A DNA stretch of 16,180 nt. It comes from an uncultured Blautia sp. GTDB taxonomy: Bacteria; Bacillota; Clostridia; Lachnospirales; Lachnospiraceae. Positions 1 to 7,713 of this stretch are shown here, piece after piece. The first letter of the stretch is position 1. Each line of letters opens with the position of its first letter. Under the pieces are notes generated by a model. That model saw only the letters and a list, made by a program, of their open reading frames with translations, was not told where the DNA came from and did no database searches. The DNA lies in the NCBI GenBank assembly GCA_934408705.1, contig CAKRVL010000062.1, positions 1 through 16,180 on the forward strand, given 5' to 3'. A program made the position numbers and the translations under genes.

Positions 1-37
1 AATCGCTACTTTCTCATATTTGGCGTGTCCCAAGTTC

Positions 38-70
38 AAAAGCCTTATCGTGCAAGCACGAACAGCTTTT
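38..70. terminator. Hairpin terminator, probably bidirectional
   Basis: An inverted repeat with an outer AAAAGC (38-43) / GCTTTT (65-70) and an inner TCGTGC (48-53) / GCACGA (56-61). T-runs follow on both strands, so it could end the minus-strand operon of the gene stopping at 96 and also a gene arriving from the left. The short T-tract on the minus side (four T) makes its efficiency uncertain. The remaining bases 1-37 and 71-95 show no gene. Confidence 0.5.
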
Positions 71-95
71 TGACCTTATGACACTGGTATCATAT

Positions 96-764
96 TTATT
101 TCTTTAAAATAATCTCGTTTTTGTTTTTATAAATACTGTTCGCCGGCACACATCCTCTTACCGGAGAAAGTGGATATATATTTGTATTTCTTCCAATCAC
201 AGTTCCCGGGTTCAGAACAGAACCACAGCCAACCTCTACGTGATCAGCAAGCATTGCTCCAAACTTCTTAAGACCTGTCTCGATTTTCTCTTCACCGTCT
301 TTTACAACAACCAGCATCTTATCAGACTTCACATTAGAGCAGATAGAACCTGCGCCCATGTGGGACTTGTATCCAAGAACTGCATCGCCTACATAATTAT
401 AATGCGGAACCTGAACATTGTTAAAAAGAACTACATTCTTAAGCTCTGTAGAGTTGCCAACCACGCAGCCTTCTCCCACCAAAGCCTTTCCACGGATAAA
501 TGCGCAGTGGCGAACCTCCGTATTCTTACCAATAATTGCCGGACCATTGATACATGCGGTAGGTGCAACCTTGGCAGATTTTGCAATCCAGATGTCCCCC
601 TCCAGATGATCATATTCATCAGGATCCAGTGTTTTTCCCAGCTTTACGATGAAATCACCAATTTCGGGAAGTACCTCCCATGGATAGGTTTTTCCCTGGA
701 AAAGTTCTCCTGCAATAGTCTGAGACATATCCAACATGTTCGCAATAGTAAAATCTTTTAACAT
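96..764 (-). CDS. Left-handed beta-helix (hexapeptide repeat) sugar nucleotidyl/acyltransferase-like protein
   Basis: Encodes 222 residues. From about residue 57 to 210 the chain shows repeating hexapeptide-like units (I/V-G-x4), for example around AIIGKN, ALVGEG, VVGNST, HMGAGS and TVIGRN, typical of a left-handed beta-helix. This resembles the C-terminal half of GlmU-like UDP-N-acetylglucosamine pyrophosphorylases, but the N-terminal nucleotidyltransferase domain is absent and is replaced by about 55 helical-looking residues. Such stand-alone proteins are usually named 'UDP-N-acetylglucosamine pyrophosphorylase' or acyltransferase without proven activity, so the substrate is unknown. The ATG at 764 has an excellent GAGGAGG ribosome binding site seven bases upstream. 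It lies 43 bases after topB and probably shares its transcript, ending at the hairpin at 38-70. Confidence 0.8.
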   Translation of the reverse strand: MLKDFTIANMLDMSQTIAGELFQGKTYPWEVLPEIGDFIVKLGKTLDPDEYDHLEGDIWIAKSAKVAPTACINGPAIIGKNTEVRHCAFIRGKALVGEGCVVGNSTELKNVVLFNNVQVPHYNYVGDAVLGYKSHMGAGSICSNVKSDKMLVVVKDGEEKIETGLKKFGAMLADHVEVGCGSVLNPGTVIGRNTNIYPLSPVRGCVPANSIYKNKNEIILKK

Positions 765-807
765 AATAATCCTCCTCGTTTCTTAGTTGGTCAGGTGAAT
801 CCTTCTC

Positions 808-2856
808 TTACTTCTTATCTGCCGCAGATGCCCGCTCCGGCTTCTTATAAAACTGTGCAGCTGCATCAAAAAATTGACGCAAGGCATACTGAAAATGGCT
901 ATCCTCTACCTGTTTGGTGCGAAGCCTTACAAAGCGCTCCAGCTTATCCATGTATTCCTGCTCTGTTATAGAACCCTCTGCCACATAAGTAAGCCCCTTT
1001 TCCCAGCTTGCAGTCAGTTCCGGATTCAAAAGCTGGCGGATGGAGCAATTCACCACATCATAGATCATCTCCCCCTGAAGAGTAGGTGTGATCACCTGTG
1101 TCTTCTTATTAAGAGACAGATACCTGATATTAAACAGCTTCTTCAATATCTCTGCTCTGGTAGCACTGGTACCGATTCCGCTTCCCTTAATCTGGGCACG
1201 AAGTTCTTCATCCTCTATCAGCTGACCTGCATTCTCCATTGCCAGGATCATAGAACCGGAATTATAACGCTTGGGCGGAGAAGTCTCACCTTCCTTAATA
1301 CTAAGACTATTCACATCCAGTATATCACCCTTTTTCAGTTTCTGCAATGCAGCTAACAAAGCTTCGTCACAGGAAACCTCACCCTCTGCATCCTCTTCGG
1401 AAGTTTTTACAGCAGACTCTGCCATACTTTTCTTAGCAAATGAATTAGTGGCAATTTTCAGATAGCCCTCACTCTGCAAAACCTTAAATGAAGAAAAGAA
1501 TGCTTCGTTCTGGACTTTTGTAATAAGACTTACCTTCTGATACACTGCAGGAGGATAAAAAATACTGAGGAAACGCCTCACAATAGTCTCATACACTCTC
1601 TGGGCTGTCTGGGATAGCCCTTTTAATGCACCCAGGCCCTGTCCTGTAGGAATGATAGCATAATGATCTGTGATCTGCTTATCATTAGTGTAACGGGTTT
1701 TTGCAATATTCTTATAGGAACCAAGCTCCAGGGCTCCCTGGGCTGCTTCTCCCGCCTGAGGATAATTACGAAGCCCTGAAATATTCTTGTAAATTTCTTT
1801 TGCTACAGCGGTGGACAAAACTCTGGCATCTGTTCGCGGATATGTAACCAGCTTCTTCTCATACAGCTCCTGCACAATGGAAAGAGTCTCATCCGGACTT
1901 ATTTTAAACAGTTTGGAGCAGACATTCTGAAGCTCTGCCAGATTAAATAAAAGAGGAGGATTCTTATTCTCCTTCTTTCGCTCAATCTTCTCTACCATGC
2001 AGGTAAGCGGTACCTGCACACTTAAGTCACTGATTAATTTCTCTGCATCTTCTTTTTTCTTAAAACCATTTTCTTTATATAAAACAGGGGATTGGAAATG
2101 CCTGCTTCCTTCCACGGCTCTCCACTCTCCCTCAAAGCTTTCTCCTTCAAGAGCAATACTGCTCATAACTCTGTAAAAAGGTGTTTTTACAAAAGCGCGG
2201 ATCTCGCGCTCACGGCGGACTACCATTCCAAGCACACAGGTCATGACGCGACCTACAGAAATTGCCTGGTATTTGCCTCCAAGATAATTAGTTACACTGT
2301 TTCCGTAACGTAAGGTCAGTACACGGGAAAAATTAATTCCCATAAGATAATCCTCTTTCGCCCGAAGATAGGCTGCAGCGGCAAGGTTGTCATATTCGGA
2401 GATGTCCTTTGCCTCACGGATTCCTCGAAGAATCTCCTCTTCTGTCTGGGAGTCAATCCATACACGCTTCTGCGATTTATCCTTCACTCCCGCCATCTGT
2501 GCCACCAGGCGGTAAATATATTCTCCTTCACGCCCAGAGTCTGTGCACACATAAATGGTATCAATATCAGGTCTGTTCAGAAGCCCTTTCACGATCTGAA
2601 ACTGTTTTTCCACGCCAGGAATCACTTCATATTTAAAATCACGCGGCAAAAAAGGCAGGGTATCTAAACTCCACCTTTTATACTTAATATCATATTTATC
2701 GGGATAACTCATGGTGACCAGGTGTCCTACACACCAGGTCACCACGCAGGTATCAGACTCTATATAGCCATCCCGTCTTGTACCGCCGGATTTCAAAGCT
2801 TTAGCAAATTCCTGCGCCACGCTGGGCTTCTCTGCTATGTATAAAGCTTTTGACAT
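808..2856 (-). CDS. topB: DNA topoisomerase III (type IA)
   Basis: A 682-residue type IA topoisomerase, which relaxes negatively supercoiled DNA and decatenates replication or recombination intermediates through a 5'-phosphotyrosine link. The Toprim domain shows the N-terminal Glu (E9 in YIAEKPSVA) and the acidic motif TDSGREGE (105-112). The catalytic tyrosine is Y339 in TYPRTDARVLS. SVGRVMT near 201 matches the conserved active-site Arg region. No C-terminal zinc fingers are seen, which fits Topo III rather than Topo I, and length is normal. I chose the ATG at 2856. A GTG at 2871 would add five residues but overlaps the upstream gene. The start lies one base after the transporter stop, so translation is probably coupled. 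Some TopB homologues belong to mobile elements, but nothing here suggests one. Confidence 0.93.
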   Translation of the reverse strand: MSKALYIAEKPSVAQEFAKALKSGGTRRDGYIESDTCVVTWCVGHLVTMSYPDKYDIKYKRWSLDTLPFLPRDFKYEVIPGVEKQFQIVKGLLNRPDIDTIYVCTDSGREGEYIYRLVAQMAGVKDKSQKRVWIDSQTEEEILRGIREAKDISEYDNLAAAAYLRAKEDYLMGINFSRVLTLRYGNSVTNYLGGKYQAISVGRVMTCVLGMVVRREREIRAFVKTPFYRVMSSIALEGESFEGEWRAVEGSRHFQSPVLYKENGFKKKEDAEKLISDLSVQVPLTCMVEKIERKKENKNPPLLFNLAELQNVCSKLFKISPDETLSIVQELYEKKLVTYPRTDARVLSTAVAKEIYKNISGLRNYPQAGEAAQGALELGSYKNIAKTRYTNDKQITDHYAIIPTGQGLGALKGLSQTAQRVYETIVRRFLSIFYPPAVYQKVSLITKVQNEAFFSSFKVLQSEGYLKIATNSFAKKSMAESAVKTSEEDAEGEVSCDEALLAALQKLKKGDILDVNSLSIKEGETSPPKRYNSGSMILAMENAGQLIEDEELRAQIKGSGIGTSATRAEILKKLFNIRYLSLNKKTQVITPTLQGEMIYDVVNCSIRQLLNPELTASWEKGLTYVAEGSITEQEYMDKLERFVRLRTKQVEDSHFQYALRQFFDAAAQFYKKPERASAADKK

Positions 2857-2857
2857 A

Positions 2858-3613
2858 TTATTTATCTGCACTCATCTTTCTTAATGGCCATGCCAGTAAA
2901 AGAGCACCTCCTACCATATTTCCAATGGTTACGATCAACATGCTCTTCAGCATGAGACCTACAGAAAGGCCATCTACCAGACCAAGGCTTACTACAAAAA
3001 TTCCCATATTGGCAATGCAGTGCTCAAATCCGCTGACAACGAATGCTGAGATACACATTACAATCATAAGGAATTTACCGGTTTCACTTTTCATCTTGAT
3101 TCCGCAGAGAACACCAAGACATACAAAGAAGTTACACAAAATTGCACGCATAAACATCTGTCCCATAGGAATGTTCAGCTTGTTGTTAATAAAGCCTGCG
3201 AAATAATCTGCTGTGCCAGATGCACCGGCTCCTGCAAAAAGCAGTGCCAGGATCGCACATCCAACAAAATTACCAAGGTAGCTTACCAGCCATACCTTGC
3301 CTGCATCCCCCCAGGATACACTCTTGTCGAAGGCGCCAAATGCCATTACCATGTTATTTCCGGTAAACAGCTCACCACCAACCAGACTGATCAGAAGAAC
3401 CGCAATAGAGAACACCAGCGCTCCTAAAAACTTCCCCCACGCCGGATCAGAACCTGAAAATACATTTCCTACAACATTGCTGTAAATCACGGCCACATCA
3501 ATAAAGAAGCCAGCCATTACAGCCCGAAGAAAATACTTCAGGAAATTGCTGTTCAGCAGACCAATTTTGTTTTTAGCTGCATTTGAAACCTTTTGCACAT
3601 CTTCATAGTTCAT
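2858..3613 (-). CDS. Formate/nitrite transporter (FNT) family channel
   Basis: A 251-residue integral membrane protein with about six hydrophobic segments. Family hallmarks are visible: GELFTGNNM (about 80-88, the Omega-loop region), NFFVCLGV (161-168) and GFEHCIANM (195-203) with the conserved central histidine H198. FNT proteins are pentameric channels or proton symporters for formate, nitrite or hydrosulfide; the sequence alone does not settle the anion. The start at 3613 is chosen because GGAGG sits nine bases upstream and because an upstream in-frame ATG at 3643 falls within the -10 box of the promoter. It follows selD, and formate is the more likely substrate because formate dehydrogenases are often selenoproteins (inference). 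topB starts one base after its stop. Confidence 0.88.
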   Translation of the reverse strand: MNYEDVQKVSNAAKNKIGLLNSNFLKYFLRAVMAGFFIDVAVIYSNVVGNVFSGSDPAWGKFLGALVFSIAVLLISLVGGELFTGNNMVMAFGAFDKSVSWGDAGKVWLVSYLGNFVGCAILALLFAGAGASGTADYFAGFINNKLNIPMGQMFMRAILCNFFVCLGVLCGIKMKSETGKFLMIVMCISAFVVSGFEHCIANMGIFVVSLGLVDGLSVGLMLKSMLIVTIGNMVGGALLLAWPLRKMSADK

Positions 3614-3642
3614 GAAAAAACACCTCCGTTTTGTTTTTCCCA

Positions 3643-3671
3643 ATTATAGCACTTTGATGTATTTTTCACAA
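3643..3671 (-). promoter_or_regulatory. Sigma-A promoter of the FNT-topB operon
   Basis: On the minus strand TTGTGA (3671-3666) is separated by 17 bases from a perfect TATAAT (3648-3643). It lies 30 bases before the FNT start codon and downstream of the selD stop, so the transporter and topB can be transcribed independently of selD. An AT-rich 5-bp hairpin (TGATA/TATCA, about 3678-3693) followed by four T precedes it and may be a weak end for selD transcripts. Confidence 0.8.
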
Positions 3672-3702
3672 TAGAAAATGATATTTTTTTATCAATTAGG
3701 AA

Positions 3703-4788
3703 CTATTTCACAAAAACAAGGTGTTTCTTTTGTAAATCTGTCACCCTTCCAATAATTGCACTGGGAAGTGACAGGGAAGACAATCGTTCCATTGCCTTTG
3801 CAGCATCCTGCGGAGCTACACAGATAAGAAGTCCTCCGGATGTCTGTGGATCAAAAACAATATCTTCGCGGGACGCAAGCTCTGCCTCATCCATTCCGGA
3901 TGTGTTTTCTCCTGCACAGGACCTCCACAAAAAGCCACACTCTTCTCCTGCAAATTCGCGGTTACGGTATGCACCTGCAGGAATAAAGCCCATAGATGCA
4001 TAGTCAAGAGCTCCTTCCATAAGCGGAAGGGCACTAAGCGAAACCTCAAGGGTTCTGCCGCTTCCTTTGGCCATCTCCAGGGCATGTCCTGCAAGGCCAA
4101 AGCCTGTTATATCCGTGCATGCATGAACCTGAAGGCCTGCCACCTGATCTCTGGCATATTTATTCAGGGTTGCCATTACAGAAGCTGCATAGGAAGCCTC
4201 TTTATCCGAAGCCATATCCCCTTTCACTGCTGTAGAAAGGATTCCTATTCCAAGTGGTTTGGTTAGGAGCAGAATATCACCGGTTTCTGCGCCAATATTT
4301 TTCCACATGGATGCGGGGTTCACAAAGCCTGTAACACATAAGCCATACTTTGGCTCCTCGTCCTGAATGGTATGCCCACCTGCAAGCGTGGCACCGGCCT
4401 CCATTACCTTATCTGCACCGCCTCTGAGGATCTCTCCCAGGATTTCAGGATCAAGACAGTTAGGAAAAGCAGCAATATTCAATGCCAGCTTAGGCTCTCC
4501 ACCCATGGCATATACGTCACTTAATGCATTTGCTGCAGCGATCTGCCCGAAGGTATAAGGATCGTCCACAATAGGCGTAAAGAAATCCACCGTCTGGATC
4601 ATTGCCAGATCATCGGAAATACGATACACTGCGGCGTCATCAGAAGATTCCGTCCCAACAAGTAAATTACTATCATAAAACTTCGGCAGCTTACCCAGAA
4701 CCTGGGCAAGGGTCCCCGGACCAACTTTCGCCGCTCATCCAGATGTATGAGAATACTGGGTAAGACGTATCCGTTCTCTATCGCTCAT
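3703..4788 (-). CDS. selD: Selenide, water dikinase (selenophosphate synthetase), selenocysteine-containing
   Basis: Makes selenophosphate, the selenium donor for selenocysteine tRNA and selenouridine, from selenide and ATP. The full reading frame is 361 residues from ATG 4788, which has GGAGGTGAG just upstream. Codon 18 is an in-frame TGA (4737-4735) within SHTSG-U-AAK. This is exactly the family position of the catalytic Cys17/Lys20 pair of E. coli SelD (here Sec18 and K21). The rest is intact: SDDAAVY (49-55), DFFTPIVDDP, NALSDVYAMGG, GHTIQDEEPKYG, DITGFGLAGHALEMA and DPQTSGGLL. A conventional gene caller would start at GTG 4629 and lose the first 53 codons, including the active site. A hairpin directly after the TGA fits a bacterial SECIS. 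Readthrough needs SelB and tRNA-Sec, encoded elsewhere. Confidence 0.93.
4705..4737 (-). promoter_or_regulatory. Putative bacterial SECIS element with UGA selenocysteine codon
   Basis: The UGA occupies 4737-4735. Sixteen bases later is a four-base loop CGGG (4718-4715), closed by GGTC (4722-4719) / GACC (4714-4711). A TT bulge (4724-4723) follows, then AAG (4727-4725) / CTT (4710-4708). After a GA bulge, GGC (4732-4730) / GCC (4707-4705) extends the stem. A G in the first two loop positions, a bulged U on the 5' side and this distance from the UGA are the known traits of bacterial SECIS elements bound by SelB. Folding was done by eye. Confidence 0.75.
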
Positions 4789-4821
4789 GGACTCACCTCC
4801 TTCAATTCTAACGTGCTATCT

Positions 4822-4850
4822 ATTTTATCATGGATATCCATTTCCGTAAA
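4822..4850 (-). promoter_or_regulatory. Candidate selD promoter with palindromic spacer
   Basis: On the minus strand TTTACG (4850-4845) and TAAAAT (4827-4822) are 17 bases apart, 34 bases before the selD ATG. The spacer contains a perfect 12-base palindrome, ATGGATATCCAT (4841-4830). This could be an operator or chance. Confidence 0.5.
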
Positions 4851-4875
4851 CAGTGAGTTTTAGGCTTTCTCTCAT

Positions 4876-4918
4876 GCAAAAAGAAGAACGCCGCCACCTG
4901 TGACAGCATTCTTCTTAG
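4876..4918 (-). terminator. Terminator after asd
   Basis: AAGAAGAA (4881-4888) pairs with TTCTTCTT (4909-4916), with extra partial pairing inside (CAC/GTG). On the minus strand the stem is followed by a T-rich run (TTCTTCTTTTTG). It lies about 75 bases past the asd stop and before the selD promoter, so it probably separates the two transcripts. Confidence 0.65.
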
Positions 4919-4929
4919 TTCATACACAC

Positions 4930-4980
4930 TTTTGACCTTTTTGATATCAGATTGCTACGTGCTTTGCACTCCCGCAATCT
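4930..4980 (-). other. Stem-loop plus AAGGTCAAAA motif downstream of asd
   Basis: AGATTGC (4949-4955) pairs with GCAATCT (4974-4980) around an inner GTGC/GCAC hairpin (4959-4962 / 4966-4969). Beside it, on the minus strand, is AAGGTCAAAA (4939-4930), which recurs at 77-68 next to another GTGC/GCAC hairpin. There is no T-tract, so this is not a classical terminator. It may be a copy of a dispersed intergenic repeat or a 3' UTR structure. Confidence 0.45.
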
Positions 4981-4991
4981 TCATCATCGTA

Positions 4992-6077
4992 TTATTTCGC
5001 CTGGATATATCCCTGTGCCTTCAGTGTTTCTGCACAAAGCACAGCACCACCGGCAGCGCCTCTTACTGTATTATGAGACAGTCCGATGAATTTCCAGTCA
5101 TAAACAGTATCCTCACGAAGTCTTCCGATAGATACTCCCATTCCATTCTCGAAATTCACATCCTCAGTAACCTGTGGGCGATTATCCTCCTCAAGATACT
5201 GGATAAACTGCTTCGGTGCGCTTGGAAGGTTCAGCTCCTGCGGAATTCCTTTAAACTCTACAAGTGCTTTTACAAGCTGCTCTTTGGTAGGTTTCTTTCT
5301 GAATTTTACAAATGCGGCTGCTGTATGACCATTGAGAATCGGTACACGGACACACTGACATGTGATAACCGGCTCTTTTGCAGGAACAATCACACCGTCC
5401 TCAACTTTACCCCAGATACGAAGCGGTTCTTTCTCACTCTTCTCTTCCTCACCACCGATATAAGGAATGATATTATGCTCCATTTCCGGCCAGTCCTTGA
5501 AGGTCTTTCCTGCTCCGGAAATTGCCTGATATGTAGTAGCAACTACTTCATACGGCTCGAACTCTTTCCATGCAGTAAGTGCCGGTGCATAGCTCTGAAT
5601 AGAACAATTTGGCTTAACAGCAATAAATCCTCTCTTTGTTCCGAGACGCTCTTTCTGATATTTGATAACATCGAAATGCTCCGGATTAATTTCCGGAATT
5701 ACCATTGGAACATCCGGTGTCCATCTGTGAGCACTGTTATTGGAAACAACCGGTGTCTCTGTCTTAGCATATGCTTCCTCAATAGCTTTGATCTCATCCT
5801 TGGACATATCTACAGCAGAGAAAACAAAGTCAACAGTTGACGCTACCTTCTCTACCTCATTTACATTCATAACAACAAGCTGTTTCACAGCCTCAGGCAT
5901 TGGAGTATCCATTTTCCATCTGCCGCCTACAGCCTCCTCGTAGGTCTTGCCTGCACTTCTCGGGCTTGCTGCAACAGTCACAACCTGGAACCATGGATGG
6001 TTCTCTAACAGGGAAATAAATCTCTGTCCTACCATTCCGGTAGCACCTAAAATACCAACTTTAAGCTTTTCACTCAT
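4992..6077 (-). CDS. asd: Aspartate-semialdehyde dehydrogenase (archaeal/yeast-type)
   Basis: A 361-residue NADP-dependent enzyme reducing aspartyl-4-phosphate to aspartate semialdehyde, the branch point to lysine/diaminopimelate, threonine and methionine. The N-terminal Rossmann motif GATGMVG is at 11-17, the catalytic Cys158 is in KPNCSIQ, and the acid/base His251 is in PILNGHTAAAF. Length and the RVPILNGHT and KPNCSIQ forms match the archaeal/fungal branch (TIGR00978-like), common in Clostridia, rather than the E. coli type. I prefer ATG 6077 over ATG 6083 because GAGGAG is eight bases before the former and only two before the latter. It is monocistronic by appearance: promoter candidate upstream, terminator downstream. 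No lysine riboswitch is visible in the 127-base leader region. Confidence 0.95.
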   Translation of the reverse strand: MSEKLKVGILGATGMVGQRFISLLENHPWFQVVTVAASPRSAGKTYEEAVGGRWKMDTPMPEAVKQLVVMNVNEVEKVASTVDFVFSAVDMSKDEIKAIEEAYAKTETPVVSNNSAHRWTPDVPMVIPEINPEHFDVIKYQKERLGTKRGFIAVKPNCSIQSYAPALTAWKEFEPYEVVATTYQAISGAGKTFKDWPEMEHNIIPYIGGEEEKSEKEPLRIWGKVEDGVIVPAKEPVITCQCVRVPILNGHTAAAFVKFRKKPTKEQLVKALVEFKGIPQELNLPSAPKQFIQYLEEDNRPQVTEDVNFENGMGVSIGRLREDTVYDWKFIGLSHNTVRGAAGGAVLCAETLKAQGYIQAK

Positions 6078-6128
6078 AATCATCTCTCCTCATTCTTTCC
6101 TCTGCGTACATATGTGTTTCTATGACAT

Positions 6129-6155
6129 ACTATACCAAGTTTGAACAAAATGCAA
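6129..6155 (-). promoter_or_regulatory. Candidate asd promoter
   Basis: On the minus strand TTGCAT (6155-6150) is followed by TATAGT (6134-6129), spaced 15 bases; an overlapping TAGTAT gives a spacing nearer 18. It is placed about 50 bases before the start codon, between argH and asd. Confidence 0.4.
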
Positions 6156-6210
6156 GTACTTTCTGAAATTTTATCAAATTAAAGCGTTCAAGTATATATT
6201 TACAGCCTTT

Positions 6211-7590
6211 TTAATTCTCTTCCAGATATTTTTTGTTGCCTGCAATTACCTTTTCCATCACCTCAGGGCCAGGTGCGCCAAGTGTCATTCTCTTTTCCAC
6301 GCAGGTTTTCATGCTGATAGCCTCATAAATATCCTGTTCAAATACAGGGCTGATTTCTTTATACTCCTGAAGGGATAACTCATCCAGGGAAATTCCCTTG
6401 TCGATACATTTCAATACCAACTGTCCCACAATTCCATGTGCGTCACGGAATGGTACTCCATGATTTACCAGATAGTCAGCTGCGTCTGTGGCATTGGTAA
6501 AACCGTTTTTCGCACTTGCTTCCATATTTGCCTTATTAAACTGCATAGTTGACACCATACCGGTAAACAAAGCAAGGCATCCCTTCACAGTATCAATAGC
6601 GTCAAAGGTAAGCTCTTTATCCTCCTGCATATCTTTGTTGTATGCCAGCGGAATTCCTTTCATAGTCGTCAGCATAGATGTGAGCGCACCATATACGCGG
6701 CCTGTTTTTCCCCTTACCAGCTCGGCAATATCCGGATTCTTTTTCTGGGGCATAATACTGCTTCCTGTGCTGTATGCATCGTCAATCTCCACAAAACGAT
6801 ACTCATTGGAATTCCAGAGAATGATTTCCTCTGAAAAACGGCTGAGATGCATCATGATCGTGGAAAGTGCTGATAGCAGCTCGATCACGTAGTCTCTGTC
6901 AGATACGGAATCCATGCTGTTTCTGGTTGGCTCATCAAAATCCAGAAGCTGTGCTGTATACTCTCTGTCCAGCGGGTAGGTGGTTCCGGCAAGAGCGCCT
7001 GCTCCAAGAGGACAGGTATTCATACGCTTACGGATATCAAAAAGACGGCTTCTGTCACGACGGAACATTTCAAAATAAGCCCCTGTATGATGTGCCAGCG
7101 TAACTGGCTGAGCCTTCTGAAGATGGGTAAAGCCAGGCATATAGGTATGCACATTCTCTTCCATGATTTTCTGAAGCGCCATAAGAAGTCCCTTCACTTC
7201 CGCATCAATGGCATCGATCTCGTCGCGCACATAAAGCTTCATATCCAGCGCAACCTGATCATTACGGCTTCTTCCTGTGTGAAGCTTCTTTCCCGGATCC
7301 CCGATACGTTGGATAAGATTGGCCTCCACAAAGCTGTGGATATCTTCATACTCAGATGTGATCGCAAGTCTGCCTTCCTTCACATCTTTCAGGATTCCCT
7401 CCAGTCCTTCCAGGATCAGATTTCTCTCCTCTTCTGTAAGAATACCCTGTCTGGCAAGCATTTTTACATGTGCCTTACTACCGCGGATATCCTGCTCATA
7501 AAATTTCTGGTCAAATGAAATGGACGCATTGAAATTATAAACCAGTTTATCAGTTTCCTTTGTGAAGCGTCCGCCCCAAAGCTGTGCCAT
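6211..7590 (-). CDS. argH: Argininosuccinate lyase
   Basis: A 459-residue enzyme of the fumarase/aspartase superfamily that splits argininosuccinate into arginine and fumarate, the last step of arginine synthesis. The superfamily signature GSSIMPQKKNPD (276-287) carries the catalytic serine on the flexible loop. TGRSRND (105-111) and GFTHLQKAQP (153-162, with the active-site His156) are also intact, and length is typical. The start ATG at 7590 has GAGGAG seven to eight bases upstream. argG is not next to it: the upstream neighbour is queH and the downstream one is asd. A candidate promoter in the 123-base gap upstream suggests separate transcription. Confidence 0.96.
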   Translation of the reverse strand: MAQLWGGRFTKETDKLVYNFNASISFDQKFYEQDIRGSKAHVKMLARQGILTEEERNLILEGLEGILKDVKEGRLAITSEYEDIHSFVEANLIQRIGDPGKKLHTGRSRNDQVALDMKLYVRDEIDAIDAEVKGLLMALQKIMEENVHTYMPGFTHLQKAQPVTLAHHTGAYFEMFRRDRSRLFDIRKRMNTCPLGAGALAGTTYPLDREYTAQLLDFDEPTRNSMDSVSDRDYVIELLSALSTIMMHLSRFSEEIILWNSNEYRFVEIDDAYSTGSSIMPQKKNPDIAELVRGKTGRVYGALTSMLTTMKGIPLAYNKDMQEDKELTFDAIDTVKGCLALFTGMVSTMQFNKANMEASAKNGFTNATDAADYLVNHGVPFRDAHGIVGQLVLKCIDKGISLDELSLQEYKEISPVFEQDIYEAISMKTCVEKRMTLGAPGPEVMEKVIAGNKKYLEEN

Positions 7591-7644
7591 ATATTTCTCC
7601 TCATTTCCTGTAATTTCTTTTTCGCTTTACTGCATTCAAGTGCT

Positions 7645-7672
7645 AGTTTAACATATTTATTTCAAATTGCAA
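7645..7672 (-). promoter_or_regulatory. Candidate argH promoter
   Basis: On the minus strand TTGCAA (7672-7667) and TAAACT (7650-7645) are 16 bases apart, about 55 bases before the argH start. I saw no convincing ArgR-type box in this gap. Confidence 0.4.
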
Positions 7673-7713
7673 AGAGTCTTTCCAAAGTAATTTTATCTTG
7701 ATACTGCTTTTGC

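Noticed and set aside
3614..3643. Ten-residue N-terminal extension of the FNT channel
   Set aside because: The upstream ATG overlaps the -10 box TATAAT, so it would not be in the transcript.
4629..4631. GTG 4629 as the selD start
   Set aside because: It lies inside the conserved SDDAAVY motif, has no ribosome binding site and would remove the active site.
4735..4737. In-frame TGA in selD as a nonsense mutation (pseudogene)
   Set aside because: It sits at the exact Sec/Cys catalytic position, the rest of the protein is intact on both sides, and a SECIS-like hairpin follows.
4932..5840. 302-codon plus-strand frame opposite asd
   Set aside because: It is antisense to a fully conserved asd; its cysteine/leucine-rich translation looks like no real protein.
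6084..6210. Lysine riboswitch or T-box upstream of asd
   Set aside because: The 127-base gap is too short for a lysine riboswitch and shows no T-box motif or antiterminator structure.
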